Shown one piece after another: positions 9,219 through 18,107 of a DNA stretch of 64,000 nt (the first letter of the stretch is position 1; every line of letters starts with the position of its first letter). A model generated the notes under the pieces. That model saw only the letters and a list, made by a program, of their open reading frames with translations, did no database searches and had not been told where the DNA came from. The position numbers and the translations under genes are program-made. This stretch comes from Haloprofundus marisrubri (GTDB lineage Archaea > Halobacteriota > Halobacteria > Halobacteriales > Haloferacaceae): the NCBI RefSeq assembly GCF_001469955.1, contig NZ_LOPU01000037.1, positions 62,001 through 126,000 on the forward strand, given 5' to 3'.

Positions 9219-9358
9219 GGACCACTGGTTGCGGGGGACCGTCAAAAAAGTTCAGTGTTCGCGGGTCGGTGTCAGGTCGGCGCGGATGAGGGCCGTCGCT
9301 CGACGCTGGCTCGGCGGTCAGTGTCGAAAAATCGCGGAGGGAGGCGAGTCGCGGACGG

Positions 9359-9529
9359 TCAGCACCACTCGTCGAGTACCGGTGCGTCGGCCGCTCGCAT
9401 CGACAGCCAGGCGTCGTCTCGCGTGATGTCCGCGATAATGAACTCCGAACTGCGGGGGGAGGAGGAATCCACCGAGGCCATGACCTCGGCGTCCGGGGCA
9501 TCGACGGCTGCCGTCGCTTCCGGCGTCAT
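9359..9529 (-). CDS. Small haloarchaeal DUF protein (56 residues)
   Basis: The ATG at 9529 starts MTPEATAAVDAPDAEVMASV and the frame ends DAPVLDEWC. A TATA-like box reading TTTATTA (about 9553-9560) is centred 28 bases upstream, which supports this start over the in-frame 9643 start. The protein is acidic, with a Trp near residue 45 and a terminal Cys. I believe it belongs to a haloarchaeal small-protein family (DUF7556-like), but no function is known. It stands alone between the PPC gene and the CBS gene. Confidence 0.65.
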   Translation of the reverse strand: MTPEATAAVDAPDAEVMASVDSSSPRSSEFIIADITRDDAWLSMRAADAPVLDEWC

Positions 9530-9790
9530 GTATGGGATGTTATCGCATGGGGTAATAAACACACCGAAACGACAGGCCAGTTGTCCCGTTCCACTGTGGG
9601 TAAGTTTTCGGTGTCGGACGGCCACCAGAGCGCCCTGAGACACCGATTAGCGGCGAACGGTCGGTCTCGACTAGAATAGAAAACGAGTTTACAGGAAGCG
9701 AAACGGTATTAACAGAGAACCGACGCCCCGGGCGAGAGGGTCCACCACACCTTCGCAGAGTACAAGGTGTGCGAGAGAGTACGCGACGCT

Positions 9791-10648
9791 ATGCAAGTCG
9801 CCGACGCCATGACGCCCCGCGAGGAGGTCGTGACGGTCGAACTCCCAGGCACGCGGGACGACGTACTCGAATATCTCCAAGAGCGCGGGTTCTCCTCCGT
9901 CCCCGTAGTCAAACAGACCGACGACGGCGAGGAGTACCGTGGACTGGTCTCCCGCGACGACCTTATCGAACACCCCGACGAGGACCAACTCGCCATTTTG
10001 ATGCGAGAGGTGCCGACGACGACGCCCGACACCGACCTGACCGACGCCGCACGACTGATGCTCCGTGAGGGCGCACGCCGCGTCCCCGTCGTCGAAGTCG
10101 ACGGCGCGACGACGCTCGTCGGCATCGTCACCGTCACCGACGTGGTCCACGCCATCGCCCGCGGCGACGCCGACGGCGAGACGGAAGTCGGTGGGCTCGC
10201 CGCAACGGACATCAACACGACGTACGCGCAGACGCCGCTGACCGTCGCCGAACGCGAAATCTACTACGCGAACGTCCCGTACGCTATCACGCTCGACGAA
10301 GAAGGGAGCATGTCGGGTATCCTCACCGAAGTCGACATCATCGAAGTCGCTCGCGTCGTCGAAGGCGAGGACGACACCGGTGACTCGATGGCCAACCAGG
10401 ACGACGAGTGGATGTGGGAGGGCATCAAAGCCGTCGGCAAGCGCTACATCCCGACCCGAAACGTCGAGATTCCCGCCGAACCCACGGCCGAATTCATGAC
10501 GACCGACCTCGTGACGCTGTCGCGCCGCCGGACGGCCAAGGAAGCCGCCCAGCAGATGATTACGAACGACATCGAACAGATTCCGATGGTTTCGGGCGAC
10601 GAACTCGTCGGCGTCGTCCGCGACGTGAACTTGCTGGAGGCGCTCTGA
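9791..10648 (+). CDS. CBS-domain protein (four CBS motifs)
   Basis: The ATG at 9791 gives 285 residues starting MQVADAMTPREEVVTVELPG; an in-frame start at 9767 would add eight residues. Four CBS repeats are visible: AMTPREEVV to YRGLVSRDDLI, the segment ending ARRVPVVEVDG and VGIVTVTDVVH, the segment near AITLDEEGSMSGILTEVDI, and EFMTTDLVTL to VGVVRDVNLLEAL. Such modules bind adenine nucleotides and regulate partner proteins. The next gene, glycyl-tRNA synthetase, starts one base after its stop, so they form an operon. Which partner it senses for is not visible. Confidence 0.92.
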   Translation: MQVADAMTPREEVVTVELPGTRDDVLEYLQERGFSSVPVVKQTDDGEEYRGLVSRDDLIEHPDEDQLAILMREVPTTTPDTDLTDAARLMLREGARRVPVVEVDGATTLVGIVTVTDVVHAIARGDADGETEVGGLAATDINTTYAQTPLTVAEREIYYANVPYAITLDEEGSMSGILTEVDIIEVARVVEGEDDTGDSMANQDDEWMWEGIKAVGKRYIPTRNVEIPAEPTAEFMTTDLVTLSRRRTAKEAAQQMITNDIEQIPMVSGDELVGVVRDVNLLEAL

Positions 10649-10649
10649 G

Positions 10650-12440
10650 ATGGCCGATACGCAAGCCATCACCGAACTGTCGAAGCGCCGCGGCTTCTTC
10701 TTTCTCTCCAGCGACGCCTACGGCGGCGTCGCCGGGTTCTACACGTTCGGCCCGCAGGGTGCGGCGCTGAAGGCGAACGTCGAGTCGGCGTGGCGCGACC
10801 GCTACACCGTCAAGGAGGGTAACCGCGAAATCGAAGCGCCGACCATCATGCCCGAACCGGTCTTCGAGGCGTCGGGCCATCTCGACGGCTTCAACGACAT
10901 GCTCGTCGAGTGCGCGTCCTGCGGCGAGAGCCACCGCGCCGACCACCTCGTCGAGGACGTCACCGACATCGAAGACGCCGAGGCGCTTCCCAACTCGGAA
11001 GTCGCAGACCTCATCGCCGACCACGACATCCACTGTCCGAACTGCGGCGAACCGCTCGCGGGCCAAGCCGTCGAGAACTTCAACCTCATGTTCAGCACCG
11101 ACATCGGCCCCGGCGGCGACCAACCCGGCTACCTCCGTCCGGAGACGGCCCAAGGTATCTTCGTGGAGTTCCCGCGACTCAAGGAGTACGCCCGAAATCA
11201 GTTGCCGTTCGGCGTCACACAAATCGGCCGCGCCTACCGCAACGAAATCAGCCCCCGCAAAGGTCTCGTCCGCGTCCGCGAGTTCACGCAAGCGGAGTTA
11301 GAGCAGTTCATCGACCCGGAGGAGGACGAACCGAACCTCGACGCCGTGGCTGATGTCGAGGTTCGCTTGTACTCCGCCGAAGAGCAGAACAAAGACGACG
11401 GCGGCTACCTCGAAACGACCATCGGCGAGGCCGTCGAGGCGGGCGTCATCGCCAACGAGTGGGTCGCCTACTACCTCGGCATCTCCCAAGAGTGGTACGA
11501 GCGCATCGGCGTCGACATGGACCGCTTCCGCTTCCGCCAACATCTGGCGGGCGAACGCGCCCACTACGCCAGCGACTGCTGGGACGCCGAATCCGAACTC
11601 GGTGGCGACTGGGTCGAAATCGCCGGTTTCGCCTACCGCGGCGACTACGACCTCTCGAAACACGGCGAGTACGGCGACGACGACTTCACCGTCTTCAAAC
11701 AGTACGACGAACCGAAGACGGTCGAACGCGCCGTCGTCGACCCCGACATGAGCACGCTCGGTCCGGAGTTCGGCGGCGCGGCCGCCGACATCGCCGACGC
11801 GCTTCGTGACCTCGCCGCCCGCGACCCCGACGCCTTCGACGGCGACGAGGTGACCGTCGACGCCGACGGCGAAACGTACACCGTCTCGACGGAGGTCGCC
11901 GACTTCCGCGTCGAAGAGCAGACCGAATCGGGCGAGCACATCACCCCGCACGTCGTCGAACCGTCGTTCGGCGTCGGCCGGACGGTGTACACCGTGCTCG
12001 AACACGCGTACCGGGAGGACGAAGTCGCGGGCGAGGAGCGCACGTATCTCGCGCTCGAACCCGAAGTCGCGCCGACCTACGTCGGCGTCTTCCCGCTGGT
12101 CGGCAACGACGAGCGACTGACCGACCTCGCAACGGAACTTGTGCGCGACGTGCGCGAGGCCGGTCTCTCCGCGGAGTACGACGACTCGGGGAACATCGGC
12201 CGTCGCTACCGCCGCAAAGACGAAATTGGCACGCCGTTCTGTGTGACCGTCGACCGCGACGGCGTCGAGAGCGAGGGCGAGACGACAGTGACCGTCCGCG
12301 AACGCGACACCACTGCCCAAATCCGCCTGCCGGTCGACGCGCTGGTCGACGAACTGACGGCGGTGCGCGAGGGTCGCAAGACGTTCGACGACCTGCTCGA
12401 CAGCTACGAGCGGGTCGACGCCGACACCGCGGAGGCGTGA
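10650..12440 (+). CDS. glyS: Glycyl-tRNA synthetase (archaeal/eukaryotic type)
   Basis: This 596-residue class II synthetase charges tRNA-Gly. Motif 2 is seen in GVTQIGRAYRNEISPRKGL and motif 3 in EPSFGVGRTVYTVLEH, with LRPETAQGIF before motif 2. A zinc-ribbon insertion lies near residues 89-140 (CASCGESHRAD and CPNCGEPL). The C-terminal anticodon-binding domain begins around APTYVGVFPLVGNDE. The gene follows the CBS protein with one base between and overlaps the next gene through GTGA at the stop, so translation is probably coupled along this operon. Confidence 0.97.
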   Translation: MADTQAITELSKRRGFFFLSSDAYGGVAGFYTFGPQGAALKANVESAWRDRYTVKEGNREIEAPTIMPEPVFEASGHLDGFNDMLVECASCGESHRADHLVEDVTDIEDAEALPNSEVADLIADHDIHCPNCGEPLAGQAVENFNLMFSTDIGPGGDQPGYLRPETAQGIFVEFPRLKEYARNQLPFGVTQIGRAYRNEISPRKGLVRVREFTQAELEQFIDPEEDEPNLDAVADVEVRLYSAEEQNKDDGGYLETTIGEAVEAGVIANEWVAYYLGISQEWYERIGVDMDRFRFRQHLAGERAHYASDCWDAESELGGDWVEIAGFAYRGDYDLSKHGEYGDDDFTVFKQYDEPKTVERAVVDPDMSTLGPEFGGAAADIADALRDLAARDPDAFDGDEVTVDADGETYTVSTEVADFRVEEQTESGEHITPHVVEPSFGVGRTVYTVLEHAYREDEVAGEERTYLALEPEVAPTYVGVFPLVGNDERLTDLATELVRDVREAGLSAEYDDSGNIGRRYRRKDEIGTPFCVTVDRDGVESEGETTVTVRERDTTAQIRLPVDALVDELTAVREGRKTFDDLLDSYERVDADTAEA

Positions 12441-13030
12441 GCGAACTCGCGCGCCGCGGCGTCCACGTCAGCGGGACGGGCATCCCGGCGCTGTACCTGC
12501 TCGGCGTCGTCACGTGGGAAGAACTCGGCTACGTTCTTCTGGGCCTCTCGGCGCTCGTGTCGGTGCTCGAACTCGTCCGCCTCGGTGTCGGCCTCGACTG
12601 GTGGGTGTACCGAAACCTGACTCGTGAGTACGAACAGGAGAACGTCGCGGGCTACGCGCTGTACATGTACAGTCTGACCGCCGTCGCGTGGCTGTTCCCG
12701 TGGTTCGTCGCGATTCCGGGGATGTTGATGCTCACTATCGGCGACCCGATTAGCGGGATTCTGGGCAGCAACGAGGCCGGCCGCGCGAAGGAACTGGGCG
12801 TGCTCACCATCATGTTCCTCGTCTGTTTCGCGCTGGCGGTCCCCTTCACAACGGGTCCCGCGGAGACGACGCGTCTCGTCGGCCTCGGTGCGGCGGCGGC
12901 GGGCGCGGCGGGCGCGACGTTCGCCGACGGCGTCAAACCCGTCGTCGCGGGCTACGTCATCGACGACAACCTCTCGATTCCGCCCACCGCGTGTCTCGGC
13001 ATCGCGGCGGCGCTGTGGCTGCTCGCGTAA
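12437..13030 (+). CDS. Dolichol kinase-like integral membrane protein
   Basis: The frame starts with GTG at 12437 overlapping the glyS stop, giving 197 residues. It has six or seven hydrophobic segments. The motifs RRGVHVSGTGIPALYL, LTIGDPISGILGSNEAGRAK and GATFADGVKPV resemble the CTP-dependent polyprenol/dolichol and phytol kinase family (SEC59/VTE5), where the Asp-containing GDPxSG motif is at the active site. In haloarchaea the likely product is dolichyl phosphate for protein glycosylation, or a phosphorylated isoprenoid for lipid recycling. The substrate is inferred only. Confidence 0.8.
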   Translation: MSELARRGVHVSGTGIPALYLLGVVTWEELGYVLLGLSALVSVLELVRLGVGLDWWVYRNLTREYEQENVAGYALYMYSLTAVAWLFPWFVAIPGMLMLTIGDPISGILGSNEAGRAKELGVLTIMFLVCFALAVPFTTGPAETTRLVGLGAAAAGAAGATFADGVKPVVAGYVIDDNLSIPPTACLGIAAALWLLA

Positions 13031-13101
13031 TCGGCTGACACGTCGGCCGCGGAAATTCGACGACGGTAGAGCCTTAGTGTCGGCGTTCAATCTTTCAGGG
13101 T

Positions 13102-13602
13102 ATGACCGTCTACGAGAGCGACCTTCCCGGCGTCGGCAAGAAGTTCGAGGTGGAACTGAACGACGGGAGCCAACTCGTCATCGTCATCCACAACACCGGC
13201 AAACGAGAGCTGTATCTCCGCGAGTCACCGGATGCGGACTCCGACAAACTGTTCGAGCTCTCGGACCGCCTCTCGCGGCAGGTCGGCACCATCATGGAGG
13301 GAGCGTACTTCCAGCCGATTCGAACCGAGACCATCGACACCGTGCTGTCGGACGACACGCTCATCGAGTGGGTGAAACTCTCCGCGGAGTCGCCGCTGGT
13401 CGGTAAGACGCTCGCCGAATCGCACGTTCGACAGCGCGTCGGCGTCTCCGTTATCGCTGTCCAGCGCGGCGACGAGACCATCTCGAACCCCGAAGCGGAC
13501 CTGACGCTCCAAGAGGGTGACACGCTCGTCGTCATCGGTGGGCAGGACGCCTGCCGGGAGTTCCAAGAGTACGCAACCGCCGAATCATCGTCCAACGAAT
13601 GA
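13102..13602 (+). CDS. Antiporter regulatory subunit with RCK_C (TrkA-C) domain
   Basis: This 166-residue soluble protein has an N-terminal region of about 75 residues (DLPGVGKKFEVELNDG) like that of KhtT, and a C-terminal TrkA-C domain from about residue 90 (SAESPLVGKTLAES to LQEGDTLVVIGG). KhtT-type subunits gate K+/H+ antiporters in response to ligands such as nucleotides or pH. The membrane partner is encoded just downstream at 13722. The stop overlaps the ATG of a 40-codon ORF (ATGA), so translation of the cluster seems coupled. Confidence 0.9.
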   Translation: MTVYESDLPGVGKKFEVELNDGSQLVIVIHNTGKRELYLRESPDADSDKLFELSDRLSRQVGTIMEGAYFQPIRTETIDTVLSDDTLIEWVKLSAESPLVGKTLAESHVRQRVGVSVIAVQRGDETISNPEADLTLQEGDTLVVIGGQDACREFQEYATAESSSNE

Positions 13603-13721
13603 GTCGGAAGACGCGGCGGAAAACGGACGACCCGACAGCGACGGCTGAGCCGAAAACGACGGCTCAGGCGACAGCGATGGCTGAGCCGAAAACGACGGCT
13701 CCCGGCGGAGGTGGCGGCTAG
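13599..13721 (+). CDS. Possible 40-residue bridging ORF with an internal duplication
   Basis: A frame starts at ATG 13599, overlapping the stop of the regulator as ATGA, and ends at TAG 13719-13721 directly before the ATG of the antiporter at 13722. It encodes 40 residues: a basic start (MSRKTRRKTDD), two copies of AEPKTTA and a glycine tail. The duplication is also present at DNA level as a near-exact 31-base direct repeat about 36 bases apart. It may be a real peptide, a translation-coupling leader, or an N-terminal extension lost from one of its neighbours. No family is recognised. Confidence 0.45.
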   Translation: MSRKTRRKTDDPTATAEPKTTAQATAMAEPKTTAPGGGGG

Positions 13722-14924
13722 ATGGCGGCGGCGATGGAACTGTGGCAGGTCGGCGCGCTGTTCGTCGGCATCGCCGTCGCAGGCGCGATAGCTACCCGGG
13801 TCGGCTTGTCGGTGATTCCGTTGTACGTTCTCGTCGGAATGCTCGTCGGCCCGAACGTGCTCGGACGCTACGCCGCCGAGTTCGCCGTCCCCGCCGGCGA
13901 CATCGTGACGATTCTGGCGGAAATCGGCATCGTCCTCTTACTGTTTTTCCTCGGCTTGGAGTTCAGCCTCGACCGCCTGTTGGAAGCCCGGAGACGAATC
14001 ACCGGGTCGGGGCTGTTAGACCTCGGCATCAACTTCCCCGTCGGGGTCGGCTTAGGTCTCCTGTTCGGGTGGAGCCTGCTCGAATCGGTGCTTCTGGGTG
14101 GTATCGTCTACATCTCGTCGAGCGCCGTCATCACGAAGTCGCTCATCGACCTCGGCTGGATTGCCAACAGCGAGAGCGAACCGATGCTCGGAACGCTCGT
14201 CTTCGAGGACCTCTTTATCGCCATCTATCTCGCCGTCGTCGCGGCGCTCGTCGGCGGCAGCGGCGGCCTCGAATCCGCGGCCACCGACGTCGCTATCGCC
14301 GTCGCGTTCTTGGGAATCCTGCTCGCCGGCGTCTGGTTCGGCGGCCCGCTGTTCGAGCGCGTCTTCGACGCCGATTCGAGCGAACTGTTCGTTCTTCGGG
14401 TACTTGCGATGGCGGTGTTCGTCGCGGGCATCGCGCTCGCCATCGGTGTGAGCGAGGCCGTCGCGGCCTTTTTCGTCGGGATGGGCTTCTCCAGTACCGA
14501 CCACGTCGAGCGTATCGAGCGACTGCTGACGCCCGTCCGCGACATCTTCGCCGCCGTCTTCTTCTTCTACATCGGCCTCGGCACCGACCCGCTGCTCGTG
14601 GCGACGACTGTGGGGATTCTGGCCGTCGCCGTCGTGGCGACGACGCCGACGAAAATTCTCTCGGGCTTCTACAGCGGCCGCATCTACGACCTCGACGACC
14701 GCCGCTCGCTCCGCGTCGGCCTCGGGATGGTCACTCGGGGGGAGTTCTCGCTCATCATCGCCACCGTCGCCGCGACCGGCAGCGGCCCAATCATGACGCA
14801 GGTGATTCCGGCGTTCGCCGTCGGCTACGTGCTCGTGATGAGCATTCTGGGGACCGTGCTGATGCAGTACTCGGAGGTGTTCGAGGGCATTCTCGAACGT
14901 CGGAAGTCGGAGACGACGGGATAG
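13722..14924 (+). CDS. CPA2-family cation:proton antiporter (KefB/KhtU type)
   Basis: This protein of 400 residues has about twelve membrane segments. Typical parts are VGMLVGPNVLGR, LLFFLGLEFSLDRL, GIVYISSSAVITKSLIDLG, EDLFIAIYL and the C-terminal GMVTRGEFSLIIA. The C-terminus stops soon after the last membrane helix and lacks a TrkA-N domain, so gating is presumably done by the separate TrkA-C subunit encoded 120 bases upstream. It probably exchanges K+ or Na+ for protons, important in a high-salt cytoplasm. Alternative starts at the two nearby ATGs (13722, 13734) cannot be separated. Confidence 0.92.
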   Translation: MAAAMELWQVGALFVGIAVAGAIATRVGLSVIPLYVLVGMLVGPNVLGRYAAEFAVPAGDIVTILAEIGIVLLLFFLGLEFSLDRLLEARRRITGSGLLDLGINFPVGVGLGLLFGWSLLESVLLGGIVYISSSAVITKSLIDLGWIANSESEPMLGTLVFEDLFIAIYLAVVAALVGGSGGLESAATDVAIAVAFLGILLAGVWFGGPLFERVFDADSSELFVLRVLAMAVFVAGIALAIGVSEAVAAFFVGMGFSSTDHVERIERLLTPVRDIFAAVFFFYIGLGTDPLLVATTVGILAVAVVATTPTKILSGFYSGRIYDLDDRRSLRVGLGMVTRGEFSLIIATVAATGSGPIMTQVIPAFAVGYVLVMSILGTVLMQYSEVFEGILERRKSETTG

Positions 14925-14959
14925 AAGCGGCGATTTGGCGTTCGTGGGCGAGGCGGGGG

Positions 14960-15868
14960 CTACGACAGCAACTCTGCCAACAACCCGTTCTGGGCGTGGA
15001 GACGGTTTTCGGCCTGTTGCCAGACGAGCGAGCGCTCGGATTCGAGTACTCCGTCCGTGATTTCCTCGCCGCGGTGGGCGGGCAGACAGTGCATCACTTT
15101 CGCGTCGGTATCGGCGAGTAGGCCGTCGTTCAACTGGAAGTCGTCGAACGCCGCCAGTTTCTCCTCGCGTTGGCTCTCTTGGCCCATGCTCACCCAGACG
15201 TCGGTGTACACCACGTCGGCGTCGGCGACAGCCGATTCGGGGTCCGTCGTCGTCTCGGGAGTCCCGCCGAGTTCGGCCGCCTGCGACAGCACCGCGTCGT
15301 CGATACCGTAGCCCTCGGGCGTCGCCACCGTGAGGTCGACACCCGCGAGCGCACAGCCGAGAACGAACGACTGCGCGACGTTGTTGCCGTCGCCGACCCA
15401 CGTTGCCTGCACGTCGAAGTCACCGAACGTCTCGCGAATCGTCAGTAGGTCCGCGAGCGTCTGACAGGGGTGGGCGTCGTCGGTGAGGCCGTTGACGACC
15501 GGCACGGTCGCATATTCGGCGAGTTCTTCGAGGTCGGCGTGGTCGAACAGTCGCGCCATGATGGCGTCGACGTAGCCCGACAGCGCGCGGGCGGTGTCCT
15601 TGACCGGTTCGCCGTGGCCGAGGTGGACGTCGTCGGGGCCGAGGAAGATGGCGTGGCCGCCGAGTTGCGTCATCCCCGTCTCGAACGACACCCTCGTCCG
15701 AGTACTCGGTTTCTCGAACAGCATCGCCAGCGTCGCCTGCGGGAACTGCACGTCGTCTTCGCCGGCTTTGAGCGCCGCCGCCCGGTCGAGGACCGTCTCG
15801 ACCTCCGTCGGAGAGAGGTCGTCGATATCGAGGACGTTCGTCGTCTCCAGTTCACCCACGGTAGCCAT
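14960..15868 (-). CDS. argF: Ornithine carbamoyltransferase
   Basis: The ATG at 15868 gives 302 residues (MATVGELETTNVLDI). It converts ornithine and carbamoyl phosphate to citrulline. The carbamoyl-phosphate site FEKPSTRTRVSF, the DDAHPCQTLADLL motif and the HCLPAHRG catalytic loop are all present, as is the ornithine-binding SMGQE segment. Its start overlaps the stop of the upstream hydrolase gene as ATGA. It is the last gene of a minus-strand arginine cluster that begins with lysW. Confidence 0.96.
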   Translation of the reverse strand: MATVGELETTNVLDIDDLSPTEVETVLDRAAALKAGEDDVQFPQATLAMLFEKPSTRTRVSFETGMTQLGGHAIFLGPDDVHLGHGEPVKDTARALSGYVDAIMARLFDHADLEELAEYATVPVVNGLTDDAHPCQTLADLLTIRETFGDFDVQATWVGDGNNVAQSFVLGCALAGVDLTVATPEGYGIDDAVLSQAAELGGTPETTTDPESAVADADVVYTDVWVSMGQESQREEKLAAFDDFQLNDGLLADTDAKVMHCLPAHRGEEITDGVLESERSLVWQQAENRLHAQNGLLAELLS

Positions 15869-16974
15869 CAGTTCGCACCTCCGAGTTTCTCGGCGACGGT
15901 GGTGAGAACCGACACGGAGTTGTCGAACTCCGACAGCGAGAGATGTTCGTTGGGCGCGTGGTCGAGGTCCGAGTCGCCGGGTCCGTAGGTGACCATCGGG
16001 CAGTCCCAGACACCCGCGAAGAGGTTCATGTCGCTGGTTCCGGTCTTTCTGAGCAGACGGGGGTCGCCGCCGGCCTGTCGAATCGCGACGCGGAACGCCC
16101 GCGCTACGTCGGTGCGGGGACTCTCCATGACGGGCGGGATGGGTTCCTGCCAGTGGACGCTGCCGTCGGTGAGTTCGCCCTCGGCGACTTCGCGGACGTC
16201 GTCGATGGTGAGACTGGGCGGGACGCGGAACTGCACGTCGACGGTCGCTTCGACGGCGAAACCGTCCTCGGTGGGGCCGCCGTCGAAGGTGATGGGTTTC
16301 GTCGTCACCGTGTCGAAGACGCCCTCCGAGTCCTCGGACTCGAAGAAGTCGGCCACGCGCGACCACCAGTCGACCGCCGACTGGATGGCGTTGTTCTCCG
16401 GGCGCGAGGAGTGACCGAGTTCGCTCGTGCCGACGTACGTCCCCGCGAGGAAACCGCGGTAGCCCAAGGTGATGCCGTCCCACCCGCTGGGTTCGCCGTT
16501 GACGACGGCGTCGGGTTCGTCGCGTGTCGCCGCGAGGTGGCGCGCACCGCGTGAGTCGGTCTCCTCGCCGACGACGCCGACGAAGCTCACGCCGGTTTCG
16601 ACCGCTGCGGCGGCCATCGCCGCGAGGGGACCGGTCGCGTCGACGCTGCCTCTCCCCCAGAGTTGGGGGCCGTCGTCGGCGTCGCCGCCGCTCTCGTCGC
16701 CCGCGCGGATTTCGACGGGCACTTGGCCGGGAACGGTGTCGATGTGCGAGGTCAAGAGCACGGAGTCGTCAGCGGGCGCGCGGACGTTACCCACCTCGTC
16801 GACCCACACCTCGCGGTCGTGGGCCTCGAAGAAGTCGACGAGCACCGCAGCGGCGTCGGCTTCGTCACCCGAGACCGAGGGCGTCGAGACGAGGTCGAAC
16901 AGCAGTTGCTTGCCCGCGGTGTCGAGGGCGTCGTGATATGCTTCGTTTCTCTCGGCGGTGCCGAGGGCGTTCAT
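15868..16974 (-). CDS. lysK: [LysW]-ornithine/lysine hydrolase (M20 peptidase family)
   Basis: This 368-residue zinc-dependent hydrolase releases ornithine (or lysine) from the LysW carrier protein. Metal-site motifs are LLTSHIDTVPG, GRGSVDATGPLAA and VGEETDSRGARH, with NGEPSGWDG after them. Because the cluster also encodes LysW and LysX, the LysK-type reaction fits better than bacterial acetylornithine deacetylase (argE). The start overlaps the aminotransferase stop by four bases and its stop overlaps argF, indicating tight coupling. Confidence 0.93.
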   Translation of the reverse strand: MNALGTAERNEAYHDALDTAGKQLLFDLVSTPSVSGDEADAAAVLVDFFEAHDREVWVDEVGNVRAPADDSVLLTSHIDTVPGQVPVEIRAGDESGGDADDGPQLWGRGSVDATGPLAAMAAAAVETGVSFVGVVGEETDSRGARHLAATRDEPDAVVNGEPSGWDGITLGYRGFLAGTYVGTSELGHSSRPENNAIQSAVDWWSRVADFFESEDSEGVFDTVTTKPITFDGGPTEDGFAVEATVDVQFRVPPSLTIDDVREVAEGELTDGSVHWQEPIPPVMESPRTDVARAFRVAIRQAGGDPRLLRKTGTSDMNLFAGVWDCPMVTYGPGDSDLDHAPNEHLSLSEFDNSVSVLTTVAEKLGGAN

Positions 16975-18107
16975 CCGAGCACCTCCGTGAACGCTTCGAC
17001 GAAGCGGTCGGCGTGTTCCTGCTCGGCGACCAGCGGCGGCAACAGGCGGACGACCGACCGACCCGCCGGTAGCGCGAGAATCTGCTCGGAGAGCGCCAAA
17101 TCACGAAGGATGCGGTTCGACCCGCGCTTGACCTCGACGCCGAGCATCAGCCCCTGTCCGCGCACCTCGCGGACGGGTAGGTCGTGTTTTTCGGTGGCTG
17201 CTTCGAGCGACTCGGCGAGATACGCACCCACGTCGCTGGCGTGCGTCGGAAGGTCTTCGTCGACGATAACGTCGAGCGTCGCGTTGGCGGCGGCGCAGAC
17301 GACCGGACCGCCCGAAAAGGTCGACCCGTGGTCGCCGCACGCCTCGGCAATCCAGTCCGCACAGAGCGTCGCGCCGAGCGGCAGCCCCGAGGCGATGCCT
17401 TTCGCCGTCGTGAGGATATCGGGCGTCACGTTCGCTTGCTCACAGGCCCACAGCGTTCCCGTCCGGCCGACGCCGGTCTGAATCTCGTCGAAAACGAGCG
17501 CCGACCCGGTCTCTTCGGTTATCTCGCGGGCCGACTGCAGGTACTCCGTGTCGGCGGCGTGGATGCCGCCTTCGCCCTGCACGGGTTCGAGAAAGACTGC
17601 GGCCGTCTCGTCGTCGACGGCCTCGGCCAGTTCCTCGCTGTCGCCGTAGGAGACGAACTCCACCCCTCCCGCAAGGGGTTCGAACGGCTTCTTGTACTTC
17701 TGTTTCCACGTCATCGCCAGCGCGCCGAGGGTGCGGCCGTGGAAGCCGCGTTTGGTGGCGACGATTTTCGAGCGACCAGTGGCGCTGCGGGCGAACTTCA
17801 TCGCCGCTTCGTTGGCTTCGGTGCCCGAGTTACAGAGCCAGACGTTCGAGACGTCGCCGGGGGCGAGCGTCGCTAACTTGTCGTAGAGTTCGGTCCGTGC
17901 GGCGACGGGGTACGACCCTTGGACGTAGAGTAACTCGCCGGCCTGCTTCTGGACCGCGTCGACGACGTCCGGGTGACAGTGGCCCGTCGCCGCGACGGCG
18001 TAGCTCGCGCCGAAATCGAGATACTCGGTCCCGTCGTCGGCAAAGAGCGACATCCCCTCGCCCGACTGTATCTGGATGGGTTTCTCCGAGAAGACGAAAC
18101 CGCTCAC
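16971..18107 (-). CDS. argD: [LysW]-gamma-semialdehyde aminotransferase (ArgD/LysJ)
   Basis: This 378-residue PLP enzyme of class III aminotransferases converts the carrier-bound glutamate semialdehyde to the ornithine form. The signature LVFDEIQTGVGRTG and the PLP-lysine segment TTAKGIASGLPLG are clear, along with NSGTEANEAAMKFAR. It overlaps both neighbours by four bases. In haloarchaea the same enzyme family may act on alpha-aminoadipate derivatives; arginine is more likely here because argF, argG and argH are in the same cluster. Confidence 0.95.
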   Translation of the reverse strand: MSGFVFSEKPIQIQSGEGMSLFADDGTEYLDFGASYAVAATGHCHPDVVDAVQKQAGELLYVQGSYPVAARTELYDKLATLAPGDVSNVWLCNSGTEANEAAMKFARSATGRSKIVATKRGFHGRTLGALAMTWKQKYKKPFEPLAGGVEFVSYGDSEELAEAVDDETAAVFLEPVQGEGGIHAADTEYLQSAREITEETGSALVFDEIQTGVGRTGTLWACEQANVTPDILTTAKGIASGLPLGATLCADWIAEACGDHGSTFSGGPVVCAAANATLDVIVDEDLPTHASDVGAYLAESLEAATEKHDLPVREVRGQGLMLGVEVKRGSNRILRDLALSEQILALPAGRSVVRLLPPLVAEQEHADRFVEAFTEVLG

